This document shows positions 38,859-47,353 of a DNA stretch of 64,000 bases, piece by piece; position 1 is the first letter of the stretch; each line of letters opens with the position of its first letter. The DNA is from Tricholomella constricta (taxonomy: Eukaryota > Basidiomycota > Agaricomycetes > Agaricales > Lyophyllaceae). The position numbers were made by a program, and so were the translations under genes. The notes under the pieces are model-generated. The model searched no databases. It had not been told where the DNA came from and saw only the letters and a program-made list of their open reading frames with translations. The stretch covers positions 310,001 to 374,000 of the forward strand of contig JAACJP010000011.1 of the NCBI GenBank assembly GCA_013368375.1, read 5' to 3'.

Positions 38859-41800
38859 TTAATCACTGCCAACGACGGCCGGAGCCGTTCCCTGCGCCCC
38901 ATCGCTTGTGGCCTCGATATTGACAACGACGGCCGGAAACGGCCCCTGCGTCGCATCGTCTGTGGCCTCCATATTGCCAGCGACGGTCGCACGGTTGGTG
39001 GCCTCCATCGGGGCCGCGTCGACAGCGTCGTCAGCCGGGGTGTTGTCAGTGGTGGACACATCAGCCCCGGGGAGCTCGTGGAAGTGGGCTTGGTCATCCC
39101 CTTCCACTCCGATGTCCTCCTGCCCATCCTCGTCATCGTCGTCGACATCCATGCGCTGGGGTGACGGGGAGCGTACTGAACACGAAGGGGAGCGTCGGGT
39201 GCGGTGGTGGTACACTCGGGAAGGGGGAGGTGAGTAGGGGCGAGCTTGGTGGCTGCGGCTGACAGAGTACGCAGGACTCGGTGACCTGCGACGAGTATCA
39301 CAGCCGTGGAACGAGTGGCTGCTGCCAGCGTAGTTGCCGCCCCCACGGCCACGGCCACGGCCAAATCCGCGGTCCTCGTTGAAGGCCCTCGCAGGGAGCC
39401 CGGCCTGCTTGCGAGCGAGGCGGAGATTCTTCGCGTCCTGCTGACGTTGCGCGTCCTCCGCCTGCTTCCTGGCCTGGGTCTTCAGGGTGACGATCTCGCT
39501 TTCGAGTTCGATGATGCGCTGCCTGAGCTCGACCTCGCGGAGGAGGTTGTCGGGAGGGATCGCGAACTCGAGATAGGAAGGGGCATTCTTCGCGGGGACA
39601 TACCATTCACCTTTAATGTAGGTAGAGAACATGGAGTTGACGCCGGTCTCCTGGTTGTAGGTGTCGGCGACGGTGTTGTAGCCGATGGGGGGAACGGGGT
39701 CCTTGCCAACTCGAGCCTTCGCGTCCGTCTGCAAGATCAGGCGGAGATGGGTGGCGGTCAAGACGCCAATGACGCGTCCGCGGTCCGTGGTCATCTCGAC
39801 ATTGCCGCGAGAGTCGGTGCGGAAGAAACGAAGGACAGAAGACCTAACGGTGCCGTTGGACATGACGATTGGGATGGGTCTGGATTTGCGAGGTGTGTGA
39901 GGGAGTGCGTTGTCGTCTGGGGGTTGACTGATGCTGAGACCGTCCCAAAGCGCGGGTAGATATACATCTGTGTACCACGCTTCTTGCGCTTCTTGCATGG
40001 AGGCGGGTTGACTGCTTGCATTGTCGGATTCGTCCTGCATGTTGTCATCCACGGCATTATCTGTTATTAGAAATGAGGCACTCGCCAACGCAATTTGAGG
40101 GTCATCTGGTATGTCCTCGACCCGCTGTTCCTGGAGGTCTGTAATGCTGTCAACTCCAAGGAGTTCGAGGTAAGCTTTTAGCGCGTCGAGGTGCGCGACG
40201 GAATGGTACGGCATCCATGTCACATCCCCTGACTTCCATTCGATCTTGAAAATCGCGTTCGTATTGGTGCCAGTGTGCGCGAGGATAGCCTGGACAGCCC
40301 ATTCCTGACCGGCGTCTTCGAAATCGGACACGACCTGGTTGTGAAGCCGTCCCGGGAAGAGGCGGTCGTCGTTGGGCACATGTGGCTTAAGTAATGAGGC
40401 GTGGTAAACATCATGTATGCCTTGTCGCTTGAGGGCTGCGGGTATGTCCAGTTTGAACGAATTATTTCCAAAGTCTTTGACGATCCGGTATGGTCCAATA
40501 AATTTGGGCACCATCTTCCTGGTCAATGACTTGTTTACCAAGGAGATATTTTTCGTTGACAAGTATACGAGGTCTTTGTCTACAAACGGCGCGATCTGGC
40601 GCTTTCTGTTTGCCGCCCGCACATGCTTGACTCTCGCAGCAATAATGCAGTCATGTGCAGACATTATAGCACTCTTTAGCCGTTGGGCGAAAGCCTTCAC
40701 ACCTGGGTATTCGGTGCTCTCCGGGTTGTCCCAGACGAAACTCCTCGGCATCCGTCCTGAGTTGAGAAAAAATGGTGCGTAGCCAGTGCTTTCGGACCTT
40801 GATAAGTTGATTGCAAATTCGATTGCTGGCAGCTTGGAAACCCAATCCTTCTGAGTGGGGCCAATGCACTGTCGCAACATCTGGGTTACGGTACGGTTTG
40901 CGCGTTCGGTCGACCCATCCGATTCGGGATGATACGCGCTAGACATGCGCAACGATGTGCCGATAAGTCCATGTAAGTGATTCCAGAACGCGCTGGTGAA
41001 CAACGGGTCCCGATCACTGATGATTGCTCTGGGCAGGCCGTGTAATTTGTATATCTCCGCAAAGACGAGCTCGGCGACTTGCTTCGCAGTGTAGTTCGTC
41101 CGACTCGGGATTAAGTGTACCATAGCAGTGAGTAAATCTATCACTACTGTTATTGAATCATATGCTGCGTCTCGATTACTAGATTCTGGTAATGGTCCGA
41201 CGAAGTCAATGCCGATGGCCTCCCATGGCCTCGTTGGAATCGCGAGAGGGTTTAGTAGCCCATACGGCTTTTGATTGCTGGGTTTACTGCGTTTACAGGT
41301 ACGACAGGATTCGCAGTACGCAGTGACGTCCCTGACCATGTCCTTCCACCAGACATGATCTCGTAGGTAGAGCAGAGTCTTCCGCGCCCCTAGATGAGCG
41401 AGAAGTGAGTGTGCCTCCGCTATGACTATTTCTCGAGCACTGCGCCCTTCTATTCGGACGTTCGGTATGCACACGAGCTTTCTGCCGTTGAGCACAAGGA
41501 AGACTAGTCCTTCTCGGGTCTCGAAGTTTCTGAAGTCTTTGGGCTTGTTGATGATTGGGGCAAACCCTGGATCTTCACCGTATCTATTTCTGATAGCCTC
41601 TTTGAGGTCTAGTCCCATGTAGGCCTGGTTAACGACGTCCACCAGCGTTGTGGGTAGTGAGTCGTCATTCTCATGATCGATATTGTCTTGCAGGACATCT
41701 AATTTTGTTTGCTCAGCCTGGTTTCGCGGCAACTGTGTAGTTTCGACAAGCTTTCGTGGTCCAACAATTTTAATGTGTTTTTTCATCCGGGCTGCGAACT

Positions 41801-44075
41801 CTCTGCTAGTTTCTGGTCGTTCGGGTTCCGCCCGTGGGTTCCCCGTATCCAGGGGAGGCATTGTTGCCGCCATCTTGCCCTCCAGTCCGACGAGGAGGGG
41901 CATTGAAATAAGGTGTGTTCCAATATTATCGTTATCGATGATATCATGATAAGTGTATTCGCTCCTTGCCCTCACCGTCCCGGGGCCATTGTTAGAATAG
42001 ATTCTGGATAATGTGTCACTCAGGATATTTTCCACCCCAGGGACGTAGATCACTTGGAATTCAAACTCGGAGATCTTCTCTATCCACCGCGCTTGTCGCC
42101 CCGAGAGGTTTTTTTGTTTGAGCAAGTGTATGAGCGCTTTGTGGTCAGTGAACCAGCGGAACGGTACGCCTTGCAATATGTCCCTATGTCGCAGCATAGT
42201 CTCAACGCCCGCCAGCATTTCAATCTCATGCACTGCGTAGTTCTGCTGAGCAGAATTGAGTTTTGCAGAGAAGAAGGCGGCAACCTTTCCGTTCCGCCAA
42301 TCCTTGCCTTGACTGATCACCCCTGCGATGCCGGTCATGCATCCATCTGTGATCATGTTAATTAGCGGTTTCCCTGGCCCATATTCGAGTGGCCTTCTAT
42401 GATGGTTTTTACATGTAACCGCCAAGTTTTTCACGTCCTCGAAGGCGCGCTGCAATGTATAGTCCCATCTGAATGGAACAGTGTCCCCAGTGACCGCATG
42501 TAGGGTCCCCATTGGTATCCGAATACGGTCAATGTCGTCCGCCAGGAAGCTTGCGACGCCCAGGAACCCCCGAAGTAAGTCCCTGTTCGTTGGTGTCTTC
42601 CAATTAACTAAGGTGTCAACTTTGTGCGGGTCCATTCGTATCCCATTTTTATGAATTATACGTCCGAGGATGTGCAACTCGGGACACAGGAATTGGAGTT
42701 TGGATTTGTTCAGGTAAAAATTTTCTCTTCTGAGAATGTCAATTACTATTTTAACATGCTCTACATGTTTGGCTAGTGTGTCCGAATAAATAACTATGTC
42801 GTCAAGATACACATCAAGGAACCGTCCTATGTAGGGCGAGAAGATATGGTTTATCAGCGCTTGGTACGTTGCAGGAGCATTACAATCTCCCATTTGCACA
42901 ATGTGACTCACCATGTTGCCATCAGGTGTATTGCATGCTGTTTTCCATACGTCTTCTGGTTCCACTCGTACGCAGTCGAAGGCATTGAGGATGTCGATTG
43001 CTGACATGTACTGCCGCGCTGCCGCCCGACGAAGGACTCCGTCCATTGCTGGAAGAGGAGAGGACAATTTCTTAGTGTTTGCATTTCGATGTCGCAAATC
43101 ATATACTGACCTGAGGAGTTGAGTCCCTGGTTTGTATATAAACATCATTGGTGCCGTACTGGCTGCTGTGGATATTTCCCATCGTCCTGTCCCTAGGTAT
43201 GCGTCTCTTTTTTCATGCCATTGAGCCCTGAGCGGCTCGGGACACTTTGACGGTCTCCACGGGCTTACTAGGTTCTCATCAATGAGCGGTATCCTGTGGT
43301 TGATGGCTTGTAGGGGCGGGAATGCCATTTGTGAGACGTGCTCACAACACAGGGGCTCTGCGTATTCGAGCAACTCGTTCCTCACGGCGTCTAGGTTCGA
43401 TTCATACATCCCCATTGCTCTTGAGGCCAATTTCACTAGCCCCACTCCCTTCAAGGGTTCCGAAATGGGTGAGCCGATTACCACACGTGGTGGGTTGATT
43501 CCGAAAGTGACCTTATGTTGGAACAGAAATGGGGTCCCCAGTATCAAATCGTAACTGGATATGTTTATTATGTCGAAATACCGTTCTTCGTCGATCTTTT
43601 GGTACGTGAAGTGTGCACGTCCTCCGAAATTGACCTTTGATCGGGATCCCTGCACCGCCAGTTGGACTTGCAGGGGCATATCAAGCTGTATCTTTTTTAC
43701 TGACAGCTGTTCCGCCAAGGAGCTGGACATGAAATCTCCGAGAGAGCCCGAGTCGATCAGGGCTCTCGCGAGATGGCCGTTGATGGTTACTACCACAACT
43801 ATGGGTTTCGGGATCGTGTGGCTCGCATCCTTTGTAATGGCAGTGTTTCGTTGAATAGCGGGTAGAGTGCCGGGTCTGACTTGCTGCCCAAACAGTTCCA
43901 CTACGTGGAACCCGTGTTCATCTTCAGTGAGTGTGATCGCGTTCATTGCTCCCGCTTCATCCACCATGTCATTGACAAAGTTTATCAGTTCCAGTTCGCT
44001 ATCCTCCTCGTTCATTTCTTCTAGAGGCAGGATGCTCATCGGGTGCTGAAATTGCGGCACAAAGGCGGAGTTGAT
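38859..44075 (-). CDS. pol: Pol polyprotein: protease, RT, RNase H, integrase, chromodomain, C-terminal extension
   Basis: Open from just after the gag TGA (44076-44078) in the same frame to TAA at 38859-38861. Counting from the GTG at 44060: protease active site ALIDSGS near residue 103; RT with SAIDILNAFDC and the YLDD catalytic box near 418-421; RNase H (TDGCMTGIAG, about 571); integrase with an HHCC zinc finger (about 884-922) and a DD35E triad at D952, D1016 and E1052; chromodomain at about 1253-1300 (WAVQAILAHTG .. FKIEWKSGDVTWMPY). About 420 residues then follow with a coiled coil, a GRGRGRGGG tract and SR-like repeats. Translation could arise by readthrough of the TGA or by re-initiation at the ATG near 44039. 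The catalytic residues named here are all present. Confidence 0.93.
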   Translation of the reverse strand: MNSAFVPQFQHPMSILPLEEMNEEDSELELINFVNDMVDEAGAMNAITLTEDEHGFHVVELFGQQVRPGTLPAIQRNTAITKDASHTIPKPIVVVVTINGHLARALIDSGSLGDFMSSSLAEQLSVKKIQLDMPLQVQLAVQGSRSKVNFGGRAHFTYQKIDEERYFDIINISSYDLILGTPFLFQHKVTFGINPPRVVIGSPISEPLKGVGLVKLASRAMGMYESNLDAVRNELLEYAEPLCCEHVSQMAFPPLQAINHRIPLIDENLVSPWRPSKCPEPLRAQWHEKRDAYLGTGRWEISTAASTAPMMFIYKPGTQLLRSVYDLRHRNANTKKLSSPLPAMDGVLRRAAARQYMSAIDILNAFDCVRVEPEDVWKTACNTPDGNMVSHIVQMGDCNAPATYQALINHIFSPYIGRFLDVYLDDIVIYSDTLAKHVEHVKIVIDILRRENFYLNKSKLQFLCPELHILGRIIHKNGIRMDPHKVDTLVNWKTPTNRDLLRGFLGVASFLADDIDRIRIPMGTLHAVTGDTVPFRWDYTLQRAFEDVKNLAVTCKNHHRRPLEYGPGKPLINMITDGCMTGIAGVISQGKDWRNGKVAAFFSAKLNSAQQNYAVHEIEMLAGVETMLRHRDILQGVPFRWFTDHKALIHLLKQKNLSGRQARWIEKISEFEFQVIYVPGVENILSDTLSRIYSNNGPGTVRARSEYTYHDIIDNDNIGTHLISMPLLVGLEGKMAATMPPLDTGNPRAEPERPETSREFAARMKKHIKIVGPRKLVETTQLPRNQAEQTKLDVLQDNIDHENDDSLPTTLVDVVNQAYMGLDLKEAIRNRYGEDPGFAPIINKPKDFRNFETREGLVFLVLNGRKLVCIPNVRIEGRSAREIVIAEAHSLLAHLGARKTLLYLRDHVWWKDMVRDVTAYCESCRTCKRSKPSNQKPYGLLNPLAIPTRPWEAIGIDFVGPLPESSNRDAAYDSITVVIDLLTAMVHLIPSRTNYTAKQVAELVFAEIYKLHGLPRAIISDRDPLFTSAFWNHLHGLIGTSLRMSSAYHPESDGSTERANRTVTQMLRQCIGPTQKDWVSKLPAIEFAINLSRSESTGYAPFFLNSGRMPRSFVWDNPESTEYPGVKAFAQRLKSAIMSAHDCIIAARVKHVRAANRKRQIAPFVDKDLVYLSTKNISLVNKSLTRKMVPKFIGPYRIVKDFGNNSFKLDIPAALKRQGIHDVYHASLLKPHVPNDDRLFPGRLHNQVVSDFEDAGQEWAVQAILAHTGTNTNAIFKIEWKSGDVTWMPYHSVAHLDALKAYLELLGVDSITDLQEQRVEDIPDDPQIALASASFLITDNAVDDNMQDESDNASSQPASMQEAQEAWYTDVYLPALWDGLSISQPPDDNALPHTPRKSRPIPIVMSNGTVRSSVLRFFRTDSRGNVEMTTDRGRVIGVLTATHLRLILQTDAKARVGKDPVPPIGYNTVADTYNQETGVNSMFSTYIKGEWYVPAKNAPSYLEFAIPPDNLLREVELRQRIIELESEIVTLKTQARKQAEDAQRQQDAKNLRLARKQAGLPARAFNEDRGFGRGRGRGGGNYAGSSHSFHGCDTRRRSPSPAYSVSRSHQARPYSPPPSRVYHHRTRRSPSCSVRSPSPQRMDVDDDDEDGQEDIGVEGDDQAHFHELPGADVSTTDNTPADDAVDAAPMEATNRATVAGNMEATDDATQGPFPAVVVNIEATSDGAQGTAPAVVGSD
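38862..40133 (-). other. Pol C-terminal extension after the chromodomain
   Basis: This part of the pol frame, about 424 residues, lies beyond the chromodomain and runs to 37 bp from the 3' LTR. It includes a region with SVLRFFRTDSRGNVEMTTDR, a predicted coiled coil (LREVELRQRIIELESEIVTL), an Arg-Gly tract and Arg-Ser/Ser-Pro repeats with an acidic stretch. I do not recognise a named domain. RG and SR tracts usually bind RNA or proteins, so nucleic-acid or packaging roles are conceivable. Confidence 0.7.
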
Positions 44076-46862
44076 TCACAGGTATGCGTGTTTCAATTGT
44101 TTCCAATACCACTTGACGAGATTGAAACGCTCGTTTCTCAAGCAGTCTGTTGGGATGACACGGTGGAAATCCAACAATTTATCATATATCGAGTGGATGT
44201 CTCCATTTGCGTGATCACGCCATACTTCGAATCGTGTCGCCCCCCAGTGCTCCGTGTTGTCCGTGTCTCCTGGATAGGGAGCTCCTGACTGCAGGACTTC
44301 CTCAGCCCTTTCGACCAATGGATCTCGGCGCTGTTCATTCTCCAGCTCTTTTCTTGCACTACGGCTATGCTCTCCTGCCCTCCATGGTCGTTTGCCCATT
44401 TGTTGGGTGTACCACTGCACCACGTTGAACATGCCGTCTTCGAGGAATGCACTTGGGATTAGTACATCCTCTATCAGATCGTCATAGTCCATCATATGAT
44501 CGCAGATAACATGGCGCCCTCCAGCTACACGGTATATGAAGAAACGGTCGCTCATGTCCTCGGTCCAATCCCCTGGGTACGGCTGATTGTCCGTTAGTTC
44601 CTTCTTCGCTCGTTCTGCGAGTGGGTCACCCATAGCATGTATATATGGTCTTGACGGGTTGTCATGCTCGATGTGCTCTTGCACCATTATCATCCCTAAT
44701 TCGAGGGTTTCAACTGATTCTGTTGTTTCGGCTAGGCTTCGTAGCTTCTCCGTTTCGTCAATGCGCATTTCTAGGCTGAAGTTGGCCACTCCTGGTGGTC
44801 CATTGCCCGGGCTTTTTATCTGTTGGTTATCCGGACAGTTGCGCGCAGTATGTCCAACTTCATAACATTTAAAACACTTGTTCTGTGCTCGAAGCCCATC
44901 TCTCCTCTGTTTTGATAGATTATCATGTTGGGCATGATTGGACGTTGTCGGCCTGGACCGCGGTTCTGTTCTGTGGGCACCCGTTCCCGGTTTATTGTTT
45001 CCCTCCGGGGGGCGCGCATTTCCTGCTCGTGTTGGTTCTCGCGGCGTGTACCGCTGTCCTGGCGCACCAAAATGCCTTGGCCCTGCGCTACTGTTTGCTG
45101 CTTGGGGCAAAGGGTTCGGCTTTCTCGGGGCCCGCTGGGGGCCCACTTCGACCGCTTCCGCTATTTCGTGTATCTCTGCAGCTTCGACAATATCATCCCA
45201 TTCTGATTCTTCTGGGTTGAGTCGCTCTTTCCAGAGGGCCTTCTGAATATCACTTCTTAGGCCGTACCACAGTTTATTAACGCGTTCACGATCATCCGTG
45301 AAACCTATCGAGGTGAATAGTTCGTTCAACTCTGATACAAATTCTTTAACCGTCCGGTCATTCTGATAACAGCGCTTCAGTTTCTTGCGCTGTTGCGACC
45401 GGAAATCCACGGGGAAGCAGTAGTCAAATAACTTCTCGAAGAAGGTACGAAATTTCCATCTTTCGGGGTCGTTCGAGACTTCCCGAGTAAAAAAATCATA
45501 TGCCCTTCCCTTTAGGAAGTTTGACCCGATCACGGATACTCGACGATTGCGAGGCACCATGCCGTCCTTCACATATGCTTCGCTTTGCAGCATGAAGCGA
45601 TGGAAGACTTTCGCATCCGCCTCTCCATGATATTTCTCTGGCTCCGTGGGGCGAATCCGAGACTTATTCGCTCGTTTTCTTTCCTTCTTGAATTTTTTCG
45701 TTGCCTTCTTTGCTGCTTTTTTCGAAGCTCTCTTTCTCTTCCTCATCGTAAAGGCCGACTCCGAAGACGAGTCCGAGTCGTCTTCTGATGATGATGAGGC
45801 ATCACTTGAAGTTGACGAGCTTGGTGAGTTGCTACTTCCTGATTCCGAACTAGTAGATTCGGAGGTGGATTCATCGCTAATGTTCTGAAATGCCACCCCC
45901 AAGTAACTGCTCGGGGTTATCTGAGTACTTGGGTGCATGTCCCCTTTATCTTGTACTCTTGAGCTTTGGACCTTTCGGGTCGCACGCTGCTTCTTCTTTG
46001 ATTCTTTCTTTTTGGCCGCCATTGAGGCTTTAATTTTTTGGAGCTTATTCAGTTCTGCTCGGAGGATTTCGACCTCTCTCAATAGTTCTATATTGATAGC
46101 TGCTGACTGAGTTTCCTTTATGATAGGTCTATTCCTCTCGGGAGCCATCTTTCGTAACTCATATTCGTCGAGTGCAGCTTGCTGTGCTGCCTCATCTAGT
46201 TCCTCCGCTGGGATACCAGCCGCACCCCAGTTCCTGGGATCCGGGTTCTTTCCTTTGGAGAGGCCTTCTCCTCGGGCTTCGGGACCTTCTTCGGTCCGTG
46301 TCGCCTGCTCGCGTCTGCGCAGTAGGCTCTGCTGAGAGGGGTTCATCCCTTTCTCAGCTTGTTTCACCGTGTCGGCTTGCGACTGGGTGAGTTGTCCCGC
46401 CTCTAGGCTTCTTGCCCGTGGGCGACGACAGGTTGCCGTGTACCATCGACCGCCCTGTTCCCAGAGACGGTCGTGTCCGAGCGCTTCTGCTGCCTTGAGG
46501 CGCGCTTCGTTATCTCGTCGCTCATCTTCACGGCATTGAGCCCACGAGCGGCACTCAAGCCGGTTTCGCTCCGCTATAATGTCATTGAGGGTTGGCAATG
46601 CGCCCTCCTGACTCTCTTCCACTGGGGAAGGACTACGCGGCTCGCCAAGGCCGGATCGCACCACGCTGCTATAGGACCTAGCAGGCGAATGGGTGGTAAC
46701 CGGAGCTTCTACGAGCTCGGCAGGGTCCAGTTCCAAGTCGGCCGATGGGGGACTAATTTTGGCAAACGATTCGGCAATGGGGGACTCACCAGAATCAGAG
46801 ATGGGACCTGTCGAGGTAACGGCAGAAGGGCGGAGACGAAGGTTATAACGTACGGTAGACAT
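44076..46862 (-). CDS. gag: Gag polyprotein with zinc knuckle and duplicated C-terminal module
   Basis: 928 residues from the ATG at 46862 (MSTVRYNLRLRP). The open frame extends back into the LTR, but this is the first ATG inside the leader. A Ser/Glu-rich and Lys-rich region precedes a retrotransposon-gag capsid domain (about 405-570; EKYHGEADAKVFHRFM, FFEKLFDYCFP, VKEFVSELNELF, LWYGLRSDIQ). The CCHC zinc knuckle CFKCYEVGHTARNC is at about 663-676. Unusually, about 200 further residues follow, holding two diverged copies of a ~77-residue module. The frame ends in a single TGA, and pol continues in the same frame. Confidence 0.92.
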   Translation of the reverse strand: MSTVRYNLRLRPSAVTSTGPISDSGESPIAESFAKISPPSADLELDPAELVEAPVTTHSPARSYSSVVRSGLGEPRSPSPVEESQEGALPTLNDIIAERNRLECRSWAQCREDERRDNEARLKAAEALGHDRLWEQGGRWYTATCRRPRARSLEAGQLTQSQADTVKQAEKGMNPSQQSLLRRREQATRTEEGPEARGEGLSKGKNPDPRNWGAAGIPAEELDEAAQQAALDEYELRKMAPERNRPIIKETQSAAINIELLREVEILRAELNKLQKIKASMAAKKKESKKKQRATRKVQSSRVQDKGDMHPSTQITPSSYLGVAFQNISDESTSESTSSESGSSNSPSSSTSSDASSSSEDDSDSSSESAFTMRKRKRASKKAAKKATKKFKKERKRANKSRIRPTEPEKYHGEADAKVFHRFMLQSEAYVKDGMVPRNRRVSVIGSNFLKGRAYDFFTREVSNDPERWKFRTFFEKLFDYCFPVDFRSQQRKKLKRCYQNDRTVKEFVSELNELFTSIGFTDDRERVNKLWYGLRSDIQKALWKERLNPEESEWDDIVEAAEIHEIAEAVEVGPQRAPRKPNPLPQAANSSAGPRHFGAPGQRYTPREPTRAGNARPPEGNNKPGTGAHRTEPRSRPTTSNHAQHDNLSKQRRDGLRAQNKCFKCYEVGHTARNCPDNQQIKSPGNGPPGVANFSLEMRIDETEKLRSLAETTESVETLELGMIMVQEHIEHDNPSRPYIHAMGDPLAERAKKELTDNQPYPGDWTEDMSDRFFIYRVAGGRHVICDHMMDYDDLIEDVLIPSAFLEDGMFNVVQWYTQQMGKRPWRAGEHSRSARKELENEQRRDPLVERAEEVLQSGAPYPGDTDNTEHWGATRFEVWRDHANGDIHSIYDKLLDFHRVIPTDCLRNERFNLVKWYWKQLKHAYL
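44079..44324 (-). repeat. Gag C-terminal module, copy 2
   Basis: This 82-residue copy, DPLVERAEEVL .. PYPGD .. FNLVKWYWKQL, aligns with the upstream copy 1 along its full length. It ends at the gag stop. Confidence 0.75.
44397..44627 (-). repeat. Gag C-terminal module, copy 1
   Basis: This 77-residue copy, DPLAERAKKEL .. PYPGD .. FNVVQWYTQQM, is separated from copy 2 by a 24-residue basic linker. Shared positions include DPL-ERA, PYPGD, RF, IPxxxL, FNxVxWY. Confidence 0.75.
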
Positions 46863-46981
46863 GTTCAAAATTTGTTGCCTAGTAGGAAGTCCGGGTTGAT
46901 CAGACCAGGGGGAATCCAGCGAAGCGTTTAGAGAAAGTTTGTTGGGGGGGGGGGGGTAGGTTTGTTTAAGAGTCAAAAATA
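46863..46981 (-). other. leader between 5' LTR and gag; no canonical primer site
   Basis: Read in element orientation, the sequence next to the 5' LTR is TATTTTTGACTCTTAAAC. A primer site for a tRNA 3' end would begin TGG, which is absent. A run of 13 G (46944-46956 on the + strand) lies farther in. Confidence 0.6.
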
Positions 46982-47353
46982 TGTGACGAAAGGGTGACTG
47001 GTTGAGTCGGATTTCGGCACACAAAAGGGAAAAGGGAAGAGGACGCTCTGAATGACTGGGTTAAAACCTGGTGTATTCGAGAATCGCTACCGTACGTGTA
47101 CTACTGTAGTCTACTTATATATGCAGGCAGTCAGTAATGATATGTAAGCTTGTGTCATACGTAACAAGGCAAAGGTAACAAGTGTCTAAGAACGAAAGGC
47201 AATGTCCATGGCAGAGGACCGACTAACAAGGAGGGACTCTGACGAAACGGGGAGAGGCAAAGGAGTGTAGGAACGGAACGAATTTGCTGCATTGATGACG
47301 GGGATCTCGGGATCGGTAAGCGGGGGAAGCGGTACCGGTCGCAGATCGCGACA
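46982..47353 (-). repeat. 5' LTR of retrotransposon (element orientation)
   Basis: 372 bp with the same ends as the left LTR. Transcription should start within it, downstream of the TATATAAG motif at 47114-47121. Confidence 0.95.
47114..47121 (-). promoter_or_regulatory. TATA box in the 5' LTR
   Basis: TATATAAG on the minus strand is well placed for the element promoter. The same motif occurs in the 3' LTR (38583-38590). Confidence 0.6.

Larger units (their letters stand above)
38451..47353 (-). mobile_element. full-length Ty3/Gypsy LTR retrotransposon (chromovirus)
   Basis: An 8903-bp element is bounded by two 372-bp LTRs that start TGTGACG and end GCGACA on the + strand. It is flanked by a 5-bp target duplication CAGCT (38446-38450 and 47354-47358). 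The coding direction is minus, so the right LTR is the 5' LTR. The order Gag, protease, RT, RNase H, integrase, chromodomain is the Ty3/Gypsy order, and a chromodomain at the integrase end defines chromoviruses, which often target chromatin marks. The LTRs differ at only two of 372 positions and the reading frames are open except for one TGA between gag and pol, so insertion was recent and the copy may still be competent. Confidence 0.96.

Noticed and set aside
38624..39364. Minus-strand 246-codon frame crossing from pol into the LTR
   Set aside because: It is a second frame over the SR-rich pol end and the LTR; identical LTR sequence yields the same frame at the right LTR.
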